DNA from: Laetiporus sulphureus 93-53
Lineage: Eukaryota; Basidiomycota; Agaricomycetes; Polyporales; Laetiporaceae
Direction of reading: 5' to 3'
NCBI RefSeq assembly: GCF_001632365.1
Contig: NW_024468559.1
Span: forward strand, 217,681-281,680
DNA: 64,000 nucleotides
Below the pieces are notes generated by a model. The model was not told where the DNA came from, did not search any database, and saw only the letters and a list, made by a program, of their open reading frames with translations. Shown here one piece after another: positions 1 through 9,287 of the stretch (within the stretch, counting starts at the first letter, position 1; each line of letters starts with the position of its first letter). Both the position numbers and the translations under genes were made by a program.

Positions 1-1309
1 CGTGTTCCTCCTGGTTATCCGTAAAGATGATGATGTCATCTATATAGACTGCCACCTTTCCAGTGCGAATGAGATCTCCTAAGACGTCGTTCATCATGGC
101 CTGGAAAGTGCTAGGGGCATTACAGAATCCGAAGTACATGACAGTAGGTTCAAATAACCCTCTATGGGTAATGAACGCTGCTTTTTCCTCATCTCCCTTG
201 CGAAGGCGTACATTATTGTACCCCCATCTCAGGTCTAGTGTAGTAAATATACTAGCCCTTGAGAGTCCGTCGTTGATTCGGGGGAGTGGGAATTTGTTTT
301 TCTTGGTGACACTGTTTAATGCCCTGTAGTCTTGGACTAGTCTAAGAGACCCATCCTTCTTTTTAACAAAAAATACAGGAGCGGCGTAAGGGGATTTGGA
401 TGGTCGAATGTAGCCTTTGGCTTGTTCGCCGTCAATCCATTCATCGAGTGAATTCTTTTCTCGTAAAGACATTGGGTATACTTTTGCCGGTCTCGGGGTT
501 GCCGCGTCTGGGACAAGATCAATTGCGTGATCGTAGGGCTTACGCGTCGGCATTCTTTCTGAGCTCTTCTTCGAAAACACATCTCCGAATTGATGAAATT
601 CTGGAGGGACGAATTTGGACCAATATTCTTTGTCCTGTGTCTCTTCTGCCGGCTGTTCTACCAAGTGCTCCTTTACCTTCTTGCTTATGCCTAGGATGTC
701 GTGCACCATGTTACGAAGATCCTGGTCTTGCAAGTCTATCCAGTTAATGAAGCTATCTTCTTGATCCCACCCGTCATCCATGTGTACGTCAGGAAGAATC
801 GCCTCATCCTCGAGTCGAGGTTGCGATAGAAGGTTGACTTCTTCTTCACATACTTTGACTCGTTGATTTCTCGTGTGTCTGCACCTTGAGAACGTGACCT
901 CTCTGTGTTCCCAGTCAACTCGGGGGTTGTGTTCTTGTAGAAATTTCATGCCAAGGATCATTGACATGCGTCCAAGGTTTGTGACGAGCAAACTCTCAGT
1001 TGATCGGTGCCCCCCGATTAAGATGCTTGTGACTACACGATGAGTAATTGCGCCACCCTTGTTAGGGCTGGCGTCTGCGTTGAGGGTTCGAATTTCATGA
1101 TTTAGAGGTATCATCTTAAACCCGTGCTTCTCAGCGAATCTTTGGTCGATATAGCAAGAGAATGCTCCAGAATCCAATAGTGCCGTTGTCTGGATCTCCC
1201 GTGATACGAATCTTATCGGCAATTCGATCGAATGTTTAGAAAAACCTGCGGATGCAATATATAGATGATCGCTAGGTACATTCGTTCTCACGGTACTAAT
1301 ACAATTGTC
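1..1309 (-). CDS. Ty3-type pol: protease and reverse transcriptase, 3' end outside window
   Basis: The frame is open without a stop from 1309 to the window edge. An aspartic-protease active site, LLDSGAFSCYID, is encoded near 1180-1145. A linker follows, then RT blocks: KDGSLRLVQDYRALN (about 358-310), NKFPLPRIND (298-270), LDLRWGYNNVR (238-206), FCNAPSTFQAMMNDVLGD (about 125-75) and the catalytic VAVYIDDIIIF (55-23). The protein would copy element RNA into DNA and cut the polyprotein. There is no ATG before the protease motif, and an in-frame TAG at 1310-1312 closes the frame upstream. Pol is therefore either made by recoding from gag or is disabled in this copy. Family assignment is secure; activity is doubtful. 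Confidence 0.9.
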
Positions 1310-1332
1310 CTAAAGTGTGACACCAGACTCGT

Positions 1333-3147
1333 CTACACTTCGTAATGAAAATCCTCTGAGAATTCGTCTATCTCGACGATTCTCGCATTGGTGTCCTTGA
1401 CCGTGGATTCCGATGCCATAGATGCTGTGTCCGTACCCTTTTTGCCTTTTCCCTTGCTGGACGGTGGTGTAGTCGAGGTTGTGCTCATCCCGCGAAGTGC
1501 AGCAATTGCTTGTTCCAGTGCTGCAATTTGAGCTGATGAGCCCGCGCTACTTTCTTCTTCCACCTGTCGCACATTTGTCGCCTTGCCCTTCCCTTTTCCT
1601 TGCCCTTGCTTTGGGGCGGCTCATGTCTGAAACCGCTTGCCCTTGTATTCAGGCCTGGGGGAGGGACACCGCTTTCCTCGTTCATAGGCGTGCTTTCTGC
1701 AAAACAAGCATAGCTTGTTTGCCAGCCACCTGTCTTGTTCCGGGGAAAGTTCGTGTGTGATTCGTGCGCTGGTGTCCATTGCGTTAGGGTCCTTAGGAGC
1801 GGTCGTCCTGGTTCCAGTGGTTTGTCCGGTAGACTTGTTGCCCGTCATCTGCTGGAGATGCTTGATTTCAATCTCTAGGCAGAATTCCAGGTAGTCCATC
1901 CAAGTGGTTGGGATCTTGGAGGGATCTAAAGTCTCCATTACCGACATGACCGTCTGAATATGGGTCGACCGTTGTTCCCTGATTTTGACGATTAAGTCTT
2001 CGTCGGAGTATCCTGATTCGGGGGCGTATGCCCTGAAATTCTCCGCGAAGGCAATCATTGTCTTGTGGCGGATTGCGCAGTGTGCGTCTAGCAGAGATTG
2101 TGCCGTGCGCTTGGGGTCAAGCGTCTTGTATGCCATTTCTAGTTTCCTAGTGTATTCTGCCCATGTACCAACGTCTTGTCCGGAGGCGAGCTTGATTGCG
2201 TACTCTTTCATGTATAGAGCAGCTCCGCCTTCCAAGTGCGCGTTGGCTTGCCGAATTTTGTCCTTGTCGTCCGTAAAGTGGTTATAGTCGAGCCAGATGA
2301 GCAGATTCGTGAACCACGTTTCGAAATTTTCTGACGACTTTCTCCCTGAGTACTTGGGAGGGTCGGGGAGCTTTATTCGACGGGGTGCTTGACTAGATTG
2401 GCCGGCCGGTTGTTGGATACCTGTGGAGGGCGCATTGATGATGGCATTATTGAGTCGAGATTCTAAGCCAACGATGTAGGTAGTGGTCTTTTCCTGAGCC
2501 TCCTTCAGGGCGACCATGTTACCGTAAAGGGCGTCCATCTGACCCTTTACTTCATCCTTGTAATCTTCGAAGTCCTTGCGGATTGCTTGGGCTTCAGCTG
2601 TCAGACTATTATTGGACTTGATGAGCCGTTCGTTGTCGGCGGAGAGGGTGCCGATTTGGGCTCTTGCAGTCCTTAGCTGGTCTCGCGTTTCCACCGCCAT
2701 TATCCCGACGTGGATGCGGGCCAGTACTTCCTCTTCTAACGCAGCTACGGTGCGCTCGTGTCGTTCGTCCATTTTCTGCCGTAAGGCCTCATACGAGCTT
2801 ACGACGTCTCTCATAATGAACGATCGCACCACGTTCATTACCCATTCCTTAACGTCGTTTGGAATGGTGTTTGGTGCAGCGGCATTGGCGGCCTCCTCGA
2901 TGGTTGCGTAAGGAACTCCCTGCCATTCCCAAGTCTGAGGTGTGGAGAATGCTGGCAGGGTGGTGGGTGATGGGTTTCTGACTACTCCTGACGCCTTGGG
3001 TGTGCTGCTGTTGTGTGGTTCTTCAGCAGGGGCAGCTGGTCCTGCTTCCGATGATGTTGAGGGGGCATTACTCCTCCAGGGGTCTGTGGGTTCACTGACA
3101 GTGTGTCCTCCTGGGAACGCAACGCCTCCAAGATCGTATTGCGACAT
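1333..3147 (-). CDS. Ty3-type gag with in-frame TGA
   Basis: The frame opens at ATG 3147 and runs 508 codons to a TGA at 1623-1621. The same frame then continues for about 95 codons to a TAG at 1335-1333, and the continuation is Lys/Gly-rich then acidic, as expected for a gag tail. The N-terminal third is Pro/Ser/Thr-rich, residues about 110-240 look coiled-coil, and about 265-430 is the retrotransposon gag core (YSGRKSSENFETWFTNLL, LEGGAALYM). Just before the TGA a knuckle-like CLFCRKHAYERGKRC is present, but Tyr stands where the CCHC His should be and the last Cys is offset by one. The TGA could be a mutation or a readthrough site; a degraded copy is the simpler reading. Confidence 0.85.
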
Positions 3148-3199
3148 TGGTATTGTGGTTGAAGATAGCGGGAATGAGGAGGCGTCCGAAATGATGATT

Positions 3200-3625
3200 T
3201 TACTGGGATGTATTATCTGCTCCCAGTAATTGTGCTAGTTCGATGATCCGGTTCCTTCGTGCCGCGGCTTCTTCAAGCCTTGCAGGGCGAGGGTGTCTTT
3301 GTTCTGGAAAGTCTCTGTACCAGTTTATCCAGAAGAGTTCTTCGTCTTCTTGATATAACCGAGCAAGACGTTCCCAGTAACGGTTTTCTATCCACTCGCG
3401 AACTGGGTCGATGATTTCAATGTCAGTTTCGATGAGTTGGAAGGGTGTGTATAGGGTGACTCGTCGTTCGATGTCAACCGGATGATGATAGAGTGGGATG
3501 GATCGCTCTGATAGTAGGGGTTGATAGATGAAGTAACCCGTGCACACGAGATGGTGGTAATGGTCGGTTATGCGATGTTCGACCACGTAGTTTCTGAATA
3601 CGAAAGCGATCTGGTATCGGGGCAT
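3200..3625 (-). CDS. Extra retrotransposon ORF, 141 aa, unknown
   Basis: This ORF lies between gag and the upstream ORF, on the same strand and with its own ATG (3625-3623). The predicted protein is rich in aromatic and charged residues (WINWYRDFPEQRHPRP) and has no signal peptide or membrane segment. It ends 52 bp before the gag start. I do not recognise a family. Its position suggests an accessory ORF of the element, or the 5' piece of a longer gag with lost introns or frames. Confidence 0.5.
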   Translation of the reverse strand: MPRYQIAFVFRNYVVEHRITDHYHHLVCTGYFIYQPLLSERSIPLYHHPVDIERRVTLYTPFQLIETDIEIIDPVREWIENRYWERLARLYQEDEELFWINWYRDFPEQRHPRPARLEEAAARRNRIIELAQLLGADNTSQ

Positions 3626-3661
3626 AAACTACTCGCGATGATACAAAAATATTCTCTGGTC

Positions 3662-4486
3662 CTAGTAAGGCCAGTAGCATGACTCCTTTTCAAACTTTAC
3701 TATCTCCTTGCCCACGCGCTCCTGTTCCTTATTGATTCCCTTGAAGGAAATCTTCCCTAATCCTACGCAAAGCTTGATAGCGATGCGCCTATCGACGAAT
3801 GTGAAGTCGTGCCCGGCTCCGATGTGTTTGTTTATAACGGATAGGTGTCGGAGGATTCGATCTCTGCACTTCAGCTGCTCCTCTGTGAACTTAGCCGCGA
3901 TGTGTGGCTGTTGCAAGACTTTGTATCGCTGAATAGTAGCGTATACAGTGGGCGCAATATTCTCGGGGAGAGTGCCCTTGGGATTCTCGTGGATCCCACG
4001 TGGATGGTAGCTCTTTGAGAGTGCGAAATTGAGTACGTCGATGGCGGGGAATATATCGAAGGGATGTGCGGGGGGAATAGGAATGAGTGGGGTGAGCGCG
4101 TCTTTTGGGATGTCCTCGAGCCAGAGGCTAACCTTGCGCTCCTGTTGGCGACGCTCAGCTGCAATGCCTTGTGAGCTAGCTTGTGGGGGCTTTGCTCGAA
4201 CGAGGTTTCCCTGAGTCAGGCGATGCGTGCAACGCGGATCGCGTTGGTACGGATGGTAGCATCCGTTGAGTGGAACGATACTGTTGTGTACTTGAGGCGC
4301 TTTGCCGGTCGGTGCAGCGCTGTTCCTTTTGAAGGAAGGAAGCGGCTTAGGCGGTAGAGACGCGGAGGAGGTGTATGAGGGAAGTGGTGTGAAAAAAGCC
4401 CTGCCCTGGGCGGATGTATCTCTGGGCGAAAATGTGCGGCTACCAGTGTTAGACACTTGGTAGGGGCGTAAAAGGTCAGTCTTATT
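3662..4486 (-). CDS. Extra retrotransposon ORF after the LTR, no ATG
   Basis: The frame is open from 4486, four bases inside the LTR boundary, to a stop at 3664-3662, about 270 codons. It contains no ATG anywhere, so translation would need a non-AUG start, splicing from an LTR leader, or a lost start codon. The first 90 residues are Pro/Ser/Lys-rich. The rest is more globular (LWLEDIPKDALTPLIP, FDIFPAIDVLNFALSKSYH). The product is unrecognised. The length and lack of stops argue that it was once coding. Confidence 0.45.
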   Translation of the reverse strand, partial: NKTDLLRPYQVSNTGSRTFSPRDTSAQGRAFFTPLPSYTSSASLPPKPLPSFKRNSAAPTGKAPQVHNSIVPLNGCYHPYQRDPRCTHRLTQGNLVRAKPPQASSQGIAAERRQQERKVSLWLEDIPKDALTPLIPIPPAHPFDIFPAIDVLNFALSKSYHPRGIHENPKGTLPENIAPTVYATIQRYKVLQQPHIAAKFTEEQLKCRDRILRHLSVINKHIGAGHDFTFVDRRIAIKLCVGLGKISFKGINKEQERVGKEIVKFEKESCYWPY

Positions 4487-4490
4487 CTAA

Positions 4491-5148
4491 TGTCACGGCA
4501 CGCCGATGACAAAGATAGACAACCAAAATAGAAACCTCTTGGGGGTCTCCTGGCTAAGAGCCGACAGCGACGAGCTGTGGCGATACGACGTGCCCACTGA
4601 CGAGGCCTAGTAGCTGGTCGCAGAGCAAGACTTACTGGCGAGGCTAGAGGCGCTATCACAATGGTGAGGATGCAAAGATATGTATAGCACACTGAGAGTG
4701 TCTGGTAAGACCCCTCTGTGATGGTAGTGGTGGACGAAGGAGAATAAGACTGAGGTCTACTCCTCGTCTCGCTGGTCCTTATATACATGATTGCTATGTT
4801 ACTGTACAGTACTACCTAAGCGAGTCACACGCTATTCTACTGGTCAGTGCTACAATCGTACGATATGTCCCAATTATCCTGATTGGCTGCCTAATAATAA
4901 CCCGCGGAGACGGAGCTCCTCTTGAGCACGCAATATGGCATCATGGCGATTGCGACATATGACATCATGCCGAGGAGTTCGGTGTCACGTGACAATGCCG
5001 AGAGAGATCCGAGGTCATGTGACTGGATGCCTCGTTATCTTATCTCATTAGATCACGTGACTTCTTGTGCGACAAGAAATGATGAAAAATGATATGCTTC
5101 TTAATAGCATTTGTTCCTTTAATGACTTGTCAGGTAAAAACTGTGACA
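4491..5148 (-). repeat. 5' LTR, 658 bp
   Basis: Boundaries are inferred from matching ends: TGTCAC at 4491 and GTGACA ending at 5148 on the plus strand, a 6-bp terminal inverted repeat with the canonical TG...CA. The outer edge coincides with the point where homology to the DUF6533 gene stops. A TATA box lies on the minus strand at about 4780-4786. Three E-box-like sites, GTCACGTGAC (4984-4993), a GTCATGTGAC variant (5013-5022) and ATCACGTGAC (5052-5061), sit in the U3 part. I could not assign a primer-binding site next to 4490. Confidence 0.7.
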
Positions 5149-5442
5149 ATGCGATTGGCAAAGAACAAGCATGCAGAGAGTGATCGTTCACCCCAGAACA
5201 GCTGAACCTCCTGGCTGAATGTTATGACATGGTCAAAGAATATGAGTGCTGTTTGGACGGAAATCGTCAATGACTCTCAGTCAGTGATAAGCAAGAAATG
5301 TCCGACTGGCCTGCGCCGGCGATGGCAGCATAGTTTTCCGTAAAGCTGATAGCACAGTATTCAATGTAATACAGTCCCAACTATGTGAAGAGACGCACAC
5401 TTCTTCCAATATAGTGATTGCTTCAAATGTGGTGATAGACAT
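5149..5442 (-). pseudogene. DUF6533 gene copy A, cut by the LTR element
   Basis: Exon 1 starts at ATG 5442 (MSITTFEAITILEE). A second small exon follows, then exon 3 encoding ALIFFDHVITFSQEVQLFWG and on to FFANR, where the frame meets the LTR at 5148. The three-exon start matches copies B and C. The second donor, GT in B and C, is GC here, so the copy may have been failing before the insertion. DUF6533 proteins are multi-pass membrane proteins of unknown function. A TATA motif lies 55 bp upstream (about 5497-5503), at the same distance as in B and C. The remainder of the gene should lie left of the window, beyond the retrotransposon. Confidence 0.8.
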
Positions 5443-5789
5443 GTCTAAGTAGAGAGATCGGACTGTGGATTATGAAGTGATTGACAGCGGCCCTGTTTAT
5501 AAGCCCGTATTCCATCACGCTATGTTGTCCACTGGTACAAACGTGTTCACCTACAGCTGGGTTCGGCAAAGCAGGTAGTGGCTCACAATGCATGACCCTA
5601 TCACGCAGACGTCAACGAAAACGGCAACTGAACGAAGGATGCACTTCGGAATGAAGGGATCGTGCACCTTAGATCGTGGATCTTGACCTTGATCCATTGC
5701 TGGCTGCCATGACGATCGAACCCGCCACAGCTCACTCCTCACTGAATGAGCGTGGTCAGAGCAAACCCGGTCAAAATCTGATTACTGGC
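5443..5789 (-). promoter_or_regulatory. 5' flank of DUF6533 copy A
   Basis: This is homologous to the upstream flanks of copy B (11090-11345) and copy C (56765-57115). Shared blocks include a GGCTCACAATGCATGACC-type stretch and a GTTGCTGGCTGCCATGAC-type stretch. The TTATAA motif near 5497 is the likely core promoter. No ORF is supported here. Conservation of the flank in all three copies suggests they were duplicated as units together with their promoters. Confidence 0.55.
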
Positions 5790-5892
5790 AGGAGACGCGT
5801 CTGTGGCGTGGCAGTCACCACATGCTTGAGCGCGTCCGACCAATCACATGTCACACAACAGGGCGCCCAAGGCAACTCTGATCTATGTCAGC
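5790..5892. repeat. Outer end of left inverted-duplication arm
   Basis: The reverse complement of this stretch matches about 60945-61055 (shared GTGGTGACTGCC and GCGTCTCCTGC blocks, and a CAATCA box). It ends with ATGTCAGC directly before a run of 15 T, where the poly(A)-tailed insertion begins. A shorter relative of the same motif (CCACACCACAGGCGCGTCC-like) occurs at about 55885-55920. Confidence 0.65.
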
Positions 5893-6186
5893 TTTTTTTT
5901 TTTTTTTAAATACAATTTATATCCCACCCCGAAGGGGCGGTCGGAGGTGTGTAAATACATGTCGTGTAATAACGGAGGACCAGACACATCTGGGGGGCGA
6001 AGAAGCTTAACGTACGGACACCAGGTCCCCACGGACGCAACAGAGCAGGCGTATAGTAGAAGGGCACGAAGCCCGGTAAGCTGTGTCATGGACCACGCAA
6101 GCGCCGATAACCTAACAAAATGCATATGCCTGACCAAACTCAAAAACCGCGCCGCGGTCAGTCCGTTGACTCGTTAGAAACACTGT

Positions 6187-6489
6187 TTAAGGAGAATCGA
6201 ACCCCCAAGATACTCCCACCAAACAGTCCTCGTTCACCGCAGAGGCAAAGTGGCATGCGGGGCACTCATCTAAAGGGCCCCTTGCAGAAATAATGCCCTG
6301 CCGGTAGGCGCACGTCGCAATCGCATCAAGGGCACGAGGTTTTATCTCCGTGTTACATCCCAGGCTGCACGCGTGCCACCTCTGGACATCCCAGTGCAAA
6401 CACAGGTGCTCATGACAAGCTTTCAGCCAAAGGTTGTTTGCCATACCGTGACGCGGTATCAACTTATGCAGGTACACCTCATCTTTCAC
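6187..6489 (-). CDS. Cys/His-rich ORF in the poly(A) insertion, 100 aa
   Basis: The ORF has an ATG at 6489 and runs to a stop at 6189-6187, about 280 bp before the poly(A) tract. The product has spaced Cys/His residues (CHEHLCLHWDVQRWHAC, then DECPACHF) that could bind zinc, and ends VGVSWGFDSP. This may be the C-terminal tail of a retroelement protein or a captured host segment. I do not recognise it with certainty. Confidence 0.4.
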   Translation of the reverse strand: MKDEVYLHKLIPRHGMANNLWLKACHEHLCLHWDVQRWHACSLGCNTEIKPRALDAIATCAYRQGIISARGPLDECPACHFASAVNEDCLVGVSWGFDSP

Positions 6490-6657
6490 GAGGACCCACC
6501 GATGGAGGATTTAGACCTCTCGAGCCAGGGCAGAGGTTCTCCCCCTGCCCTGCTACAGCTCGGCGATAGCCCCAGGGCGCCACCCCCAGGATCGCTTTCC
6601 CGTGCCACGACACCCGGTTCGCATATGCCTATGTAGCGCCAGTAACCCAGCTGCGAA

Positions 6658-7209
6658 CTCCCTTCACCAAGGGGAGACTACACGTAGGCGCGGATCCCCG
6701 TAATAAGTGTTCGTGATCTCCGTCTCGCCAGGGACGCTACCGGGCTAGGAGTCACAGCATGACACTGCCCCAGAGTTTGGTTTATCCTGACTAACGTCCC
6801 ATGCCCAGAGGACACAGGAGGGGGGTGGCCTGTCCTTTCGGTCGGCTTGTTATCACCCAATGCCCCCTCTTATCGACCTCTATCCTTTCGGACCCTTTTG
6901 GGTGGCTACTCCGAAGAGTAGTCCTTGAGGAGAGCGCACTCGCCAAAGGCGAGAACTTGCACTGCAGCGCCGGTAGTCCAGCTGCGAACTCCCTTCACCA
7001 AGGGGAGACTGCAATGCCGTTCGGCGCTAAACATCTGCACCCCCATAGGTGCCGATGCAAAAGTGACAGGAAGGCGGCCAGCATGCCCAGCCATTAAGTC
7101 CCTTCGCCAAGGGGACACCCCCAGTCTGTTCGTTAGCACAATCCAGCAACGATAAGAGAGCGACGCAGCTGCCAGCATGCCCAGCACTACGCTCCTTTGC
7201 CAAGGGAGC
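6658..7209. repeat. Four covarying 19-nt hairpin repeats
   Basis: Imperfect copies lie at 6658-6676, 6989-7007, 7098-7116 and 7191-7209. The consensus is CTCCCTTCACCAAGGGGAG or a variant, forming a 7-bp stem with a 5-nt loop on the plus strand. Stem pair 1 is C-G, C-G, G-C, G-C across the copies. Pair 2 is T-A three times, then C-G. Pair 3 is C-G three times, then T-A. A G-T wobble is kept in all four. The preceding sequences are also related (CCAGCTGCGAA in copies 1-2, GCCAGCATGCCCAGC in copies 3-4). Confidence 0.7.
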
Positions 7210-7517
7210 ACCACGCTACCCCCCACCGGCCAAACTGAGCGGCGAGACCCCCCGAAGAAAGTGAAGAGCGCAGGAAAGTGGAGGCAGCCCGAAAGACGAT
7301 GTGAGATGGCCGCCAGTATGGAATAAGGGGGAGGGAGGGGGAAAACCGACCTGTCCCAAAAGGGAAGGTGGTGGTAAGAGGGAAAGGAGGGCCTGGATCT
7401 ATGTCGGCTGTGCTCGCGAATACTGTGGGAGGCACTCTCATGGCGATATCCGACGTCAGCAGCGATGAACTGGTCTCCTAGGAAATCCTTTCCATCTGGC
7501 TGATCTGTGCTTGTTGG

Positions 7518-8574
7518 GTGCTCCGACGCTGGTTGGGACGTTGCAATCAGGGATGCTCAGCTTTGGCCTTCTCCTTACTGGCTTCGTCGTGGCATCCAAA
7601 ACGAGCCCCATACTCACACCCGCGTTACAGATGCAGAGCCCCTGATCATCAAGGGCATTGCCTGCAGCTGCAGGCTATGCTCGCTGTCGATCTGCGGCCT
7701 CCCTGCTGTTGCCATGAACAGCGGGACAAACCCAGCCCCACAGCCAACATCTGCGCTTCCTAAATCTGCCTCGTTTCCCTTTCGTTATGTCACGGAAGCT
7801 CGTGCGTCAGATGCGTGTATGGATTGACAAGATGCAAATGGCACAAGAATGGGTGATCTACGAGAGGACTGGCCAATTAAGAGGGTCTCAAAAACGTGAC
7901 GGGACAAGTCATCCTTTGTGAGTTGTCAAACCTGAATCCGAAGGATCACTGGTCATTGAGCTTGACCACCTGCACGTCCATCCTTTTGTAGCGTCCAGAT
8001 TTCTTTCGTAGCTTCGTTTTATCATGCAACAAGGCACCACATCTAGCTATCCGTGATCGCCATGGGTTGACCTTTCCCTAGCGCCGATTACCTCACCCTG
8101 GCCATGGATGACCTCGACGTCACGTTTGCAGTGAGAGGACAGCTCATGAGCTGCCTCGCGCGATGCGGTTGCACTCGAGTTTCGCTCGTGCTATGTTACT
8201 TGGGCGGCATGACATATCGTTCTCTAAGACGGTAGTATGACGGACATCAGCGGCTCTGGCCCATTTGAGTCTCGATTCGAACTTAAGCATCAGCGCCGAT
8301 TTCACGCGGTCATCGTGCAAGACAGCGCCAGAGAAACAGGTCTCCAGCATCAGGATCTTTCTGCCTCGTATACTGTCTTCAGCTGCGATTCGTGTTCGAT
8401 CTCACCTCACTTGATCACATTTCTGATACCTGCATCGCCTCGCTTCCTCGGTATACTTGCAGTTGCTTTCCAACGTGCCGATGGGAACCTGCACCACAGG
8501 CGAACTGTGCAGGGATGATTATCCAGTCACATCGCCACCGTCAGAATACTCTAGTCTCGGTGAAACTTGCATGA
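7518..8574 (+). pseudogene. Conserved segment convergent with DUF6533 copy B, unknown
   Basis: The same segment occurs on the right arm at 60730-59710 in reverse. Short matching peptides appear in both (CCCHEQRDKPSPTA versus CCCYERRDKFSSTA; WVIYERTGQL versus WVIYEKTGKL; DLDVTFAVRGQLMSCLARC versus DLDVMLAVRGRLMNCLTRC; FDLTSLD). They fall in different frames, separated by stops and by possible introns: a GTGAGT donor here aligns with GTAAGC there. It may be a decayed spliced gene or a non-coding segment. I do not recognise a family. Confidence 0.3.
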
Positions 8575-9096
8575 TCGCGAAGAGCCGGTGAGTTACTTCG
8601 TCATGGGGGCATCGGTTGTACAGTTACAGTATCTTTGACGCTCGGGTTGTTCAGTCAATATAACATGCTGTTTAACTCCGATACGTCCTGTGTACGCCAC
8701 TTCTTCACAACGGACTCAATTGCGTGATGATGCCATGAAGATAGCACATTGCGTCGCGTTTCGATAACAATAAGTATCCCACTGCAAGTCTCGTCTCTCT
8801 GGCCTCAGCACAGAGTTATATGCACTGCGTTTGATCCATGCATGCAGGTGTCGCTGTATTGGACAGGCGGCTCGTCGCATACGTAACTGTCAGATAATGG
8901 AGAAAGAGAGATATCATTCGCGTGGCGCGCGGGTTCGCCGGCTTGAGGGACGTCCTAAGGGAAACAGAAGACTGCACATGTCATAGCAGGTATTGCCGAA
9001 AAGTAATGAAAGACGAAATCAAGTGACAGATAATAGAGCTAGGAGCGCATTAAGTGAGATCTATAGTGCAATACATATCTGTGAAGTCGGGTATAG

Positions 9097-9113
9097 AGCC
9101 CCGTGATGGGGCT
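9097..9113. other. Small GC hairpin after DUF6533 copy B
   Basis: AGCCCC and GGGGCT pair around a GTGAT loop, 175 bp past the stop codon of the minus-strand gene. Its place is that of a 3' UTR or transcript end. It is not preserved in copy C. No function is claimed. Confidence 0.3.
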
Positions 9114-9287
9114 TGAACTATCAACAGCCATATCGCGCAGACCACAGGGGAAAATTGCGCGGAGAAAATCTGCGAATGCACCCAGGTGAGACGGAGCGTA
9201 CGTAGGCTGACATGCCACTCACAAATAGCAAGCAAACGCACAATCGCCGTGAGTCTGACATCACGGCTCGGACACCCATTCTCTCCC

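Larger units (their letters stand above)
1..5148 (-). mobile_element. Ty3-type LTR retrotransposon, 5' part
   Basis: Reading down the minus strand the order is 5' LTR (5148-4491), two extra ORFs, gag, aspartic protease and reverse transcriptase, then the window edge. RNase H, integrase and the 3' LTR must lie to the left if present. Protease before RT fits both Ty1 and Ty3 orders, but the RT sequence (a YIDD box, and a FGFCNAPSTFQ-type block before it) is Ty3-like. The element sits inside a DUF6533 gene copy, whose reading frame stops exactly at the LTR edge. The gag frame has an internal TGA and pol is out of frame with it, so this copy may be dead. Confidence 0.9.
5893..7450 (-). mobile_element. 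Poly(A)-tailed retrotransposed insertion
   Basis: On the minus strand the insert ends in 15 A residues (5893-5907). ATGTCAGC-like sequence flanks both sides (5885-5892 and 7453-7460, the latter ACGTCAGC). The right-hand duplication arm lacks the whole 1.56 kb and runs straight through the equivalent site near 60941-60952. Poly(A) plus short flanking duplication indicates target-primed reverse transcription of a non-LTR element or another polyadenylated RNA. No reverse transcriptase is visible, so it is a 5'-truncated or non-autonomous copy. It contains four hairpin repeats and one Cys/His-rich ORF. Confidence 0.7.

Noticed and set aside
4216..4788. 190-codon frame spanning the LTR and leader
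   Set aside because: Its first ATG overlaps the TATA box, so it would lie upstream of the transcript start; best seen as LTR sequence.
6190..6215. B-box-like GGTTCGATTC in the poly(A) insertion, which would suggest a SINE
   Set aside because: No A box upstream at SINE spacing, and the motif lies within an open reading frame.
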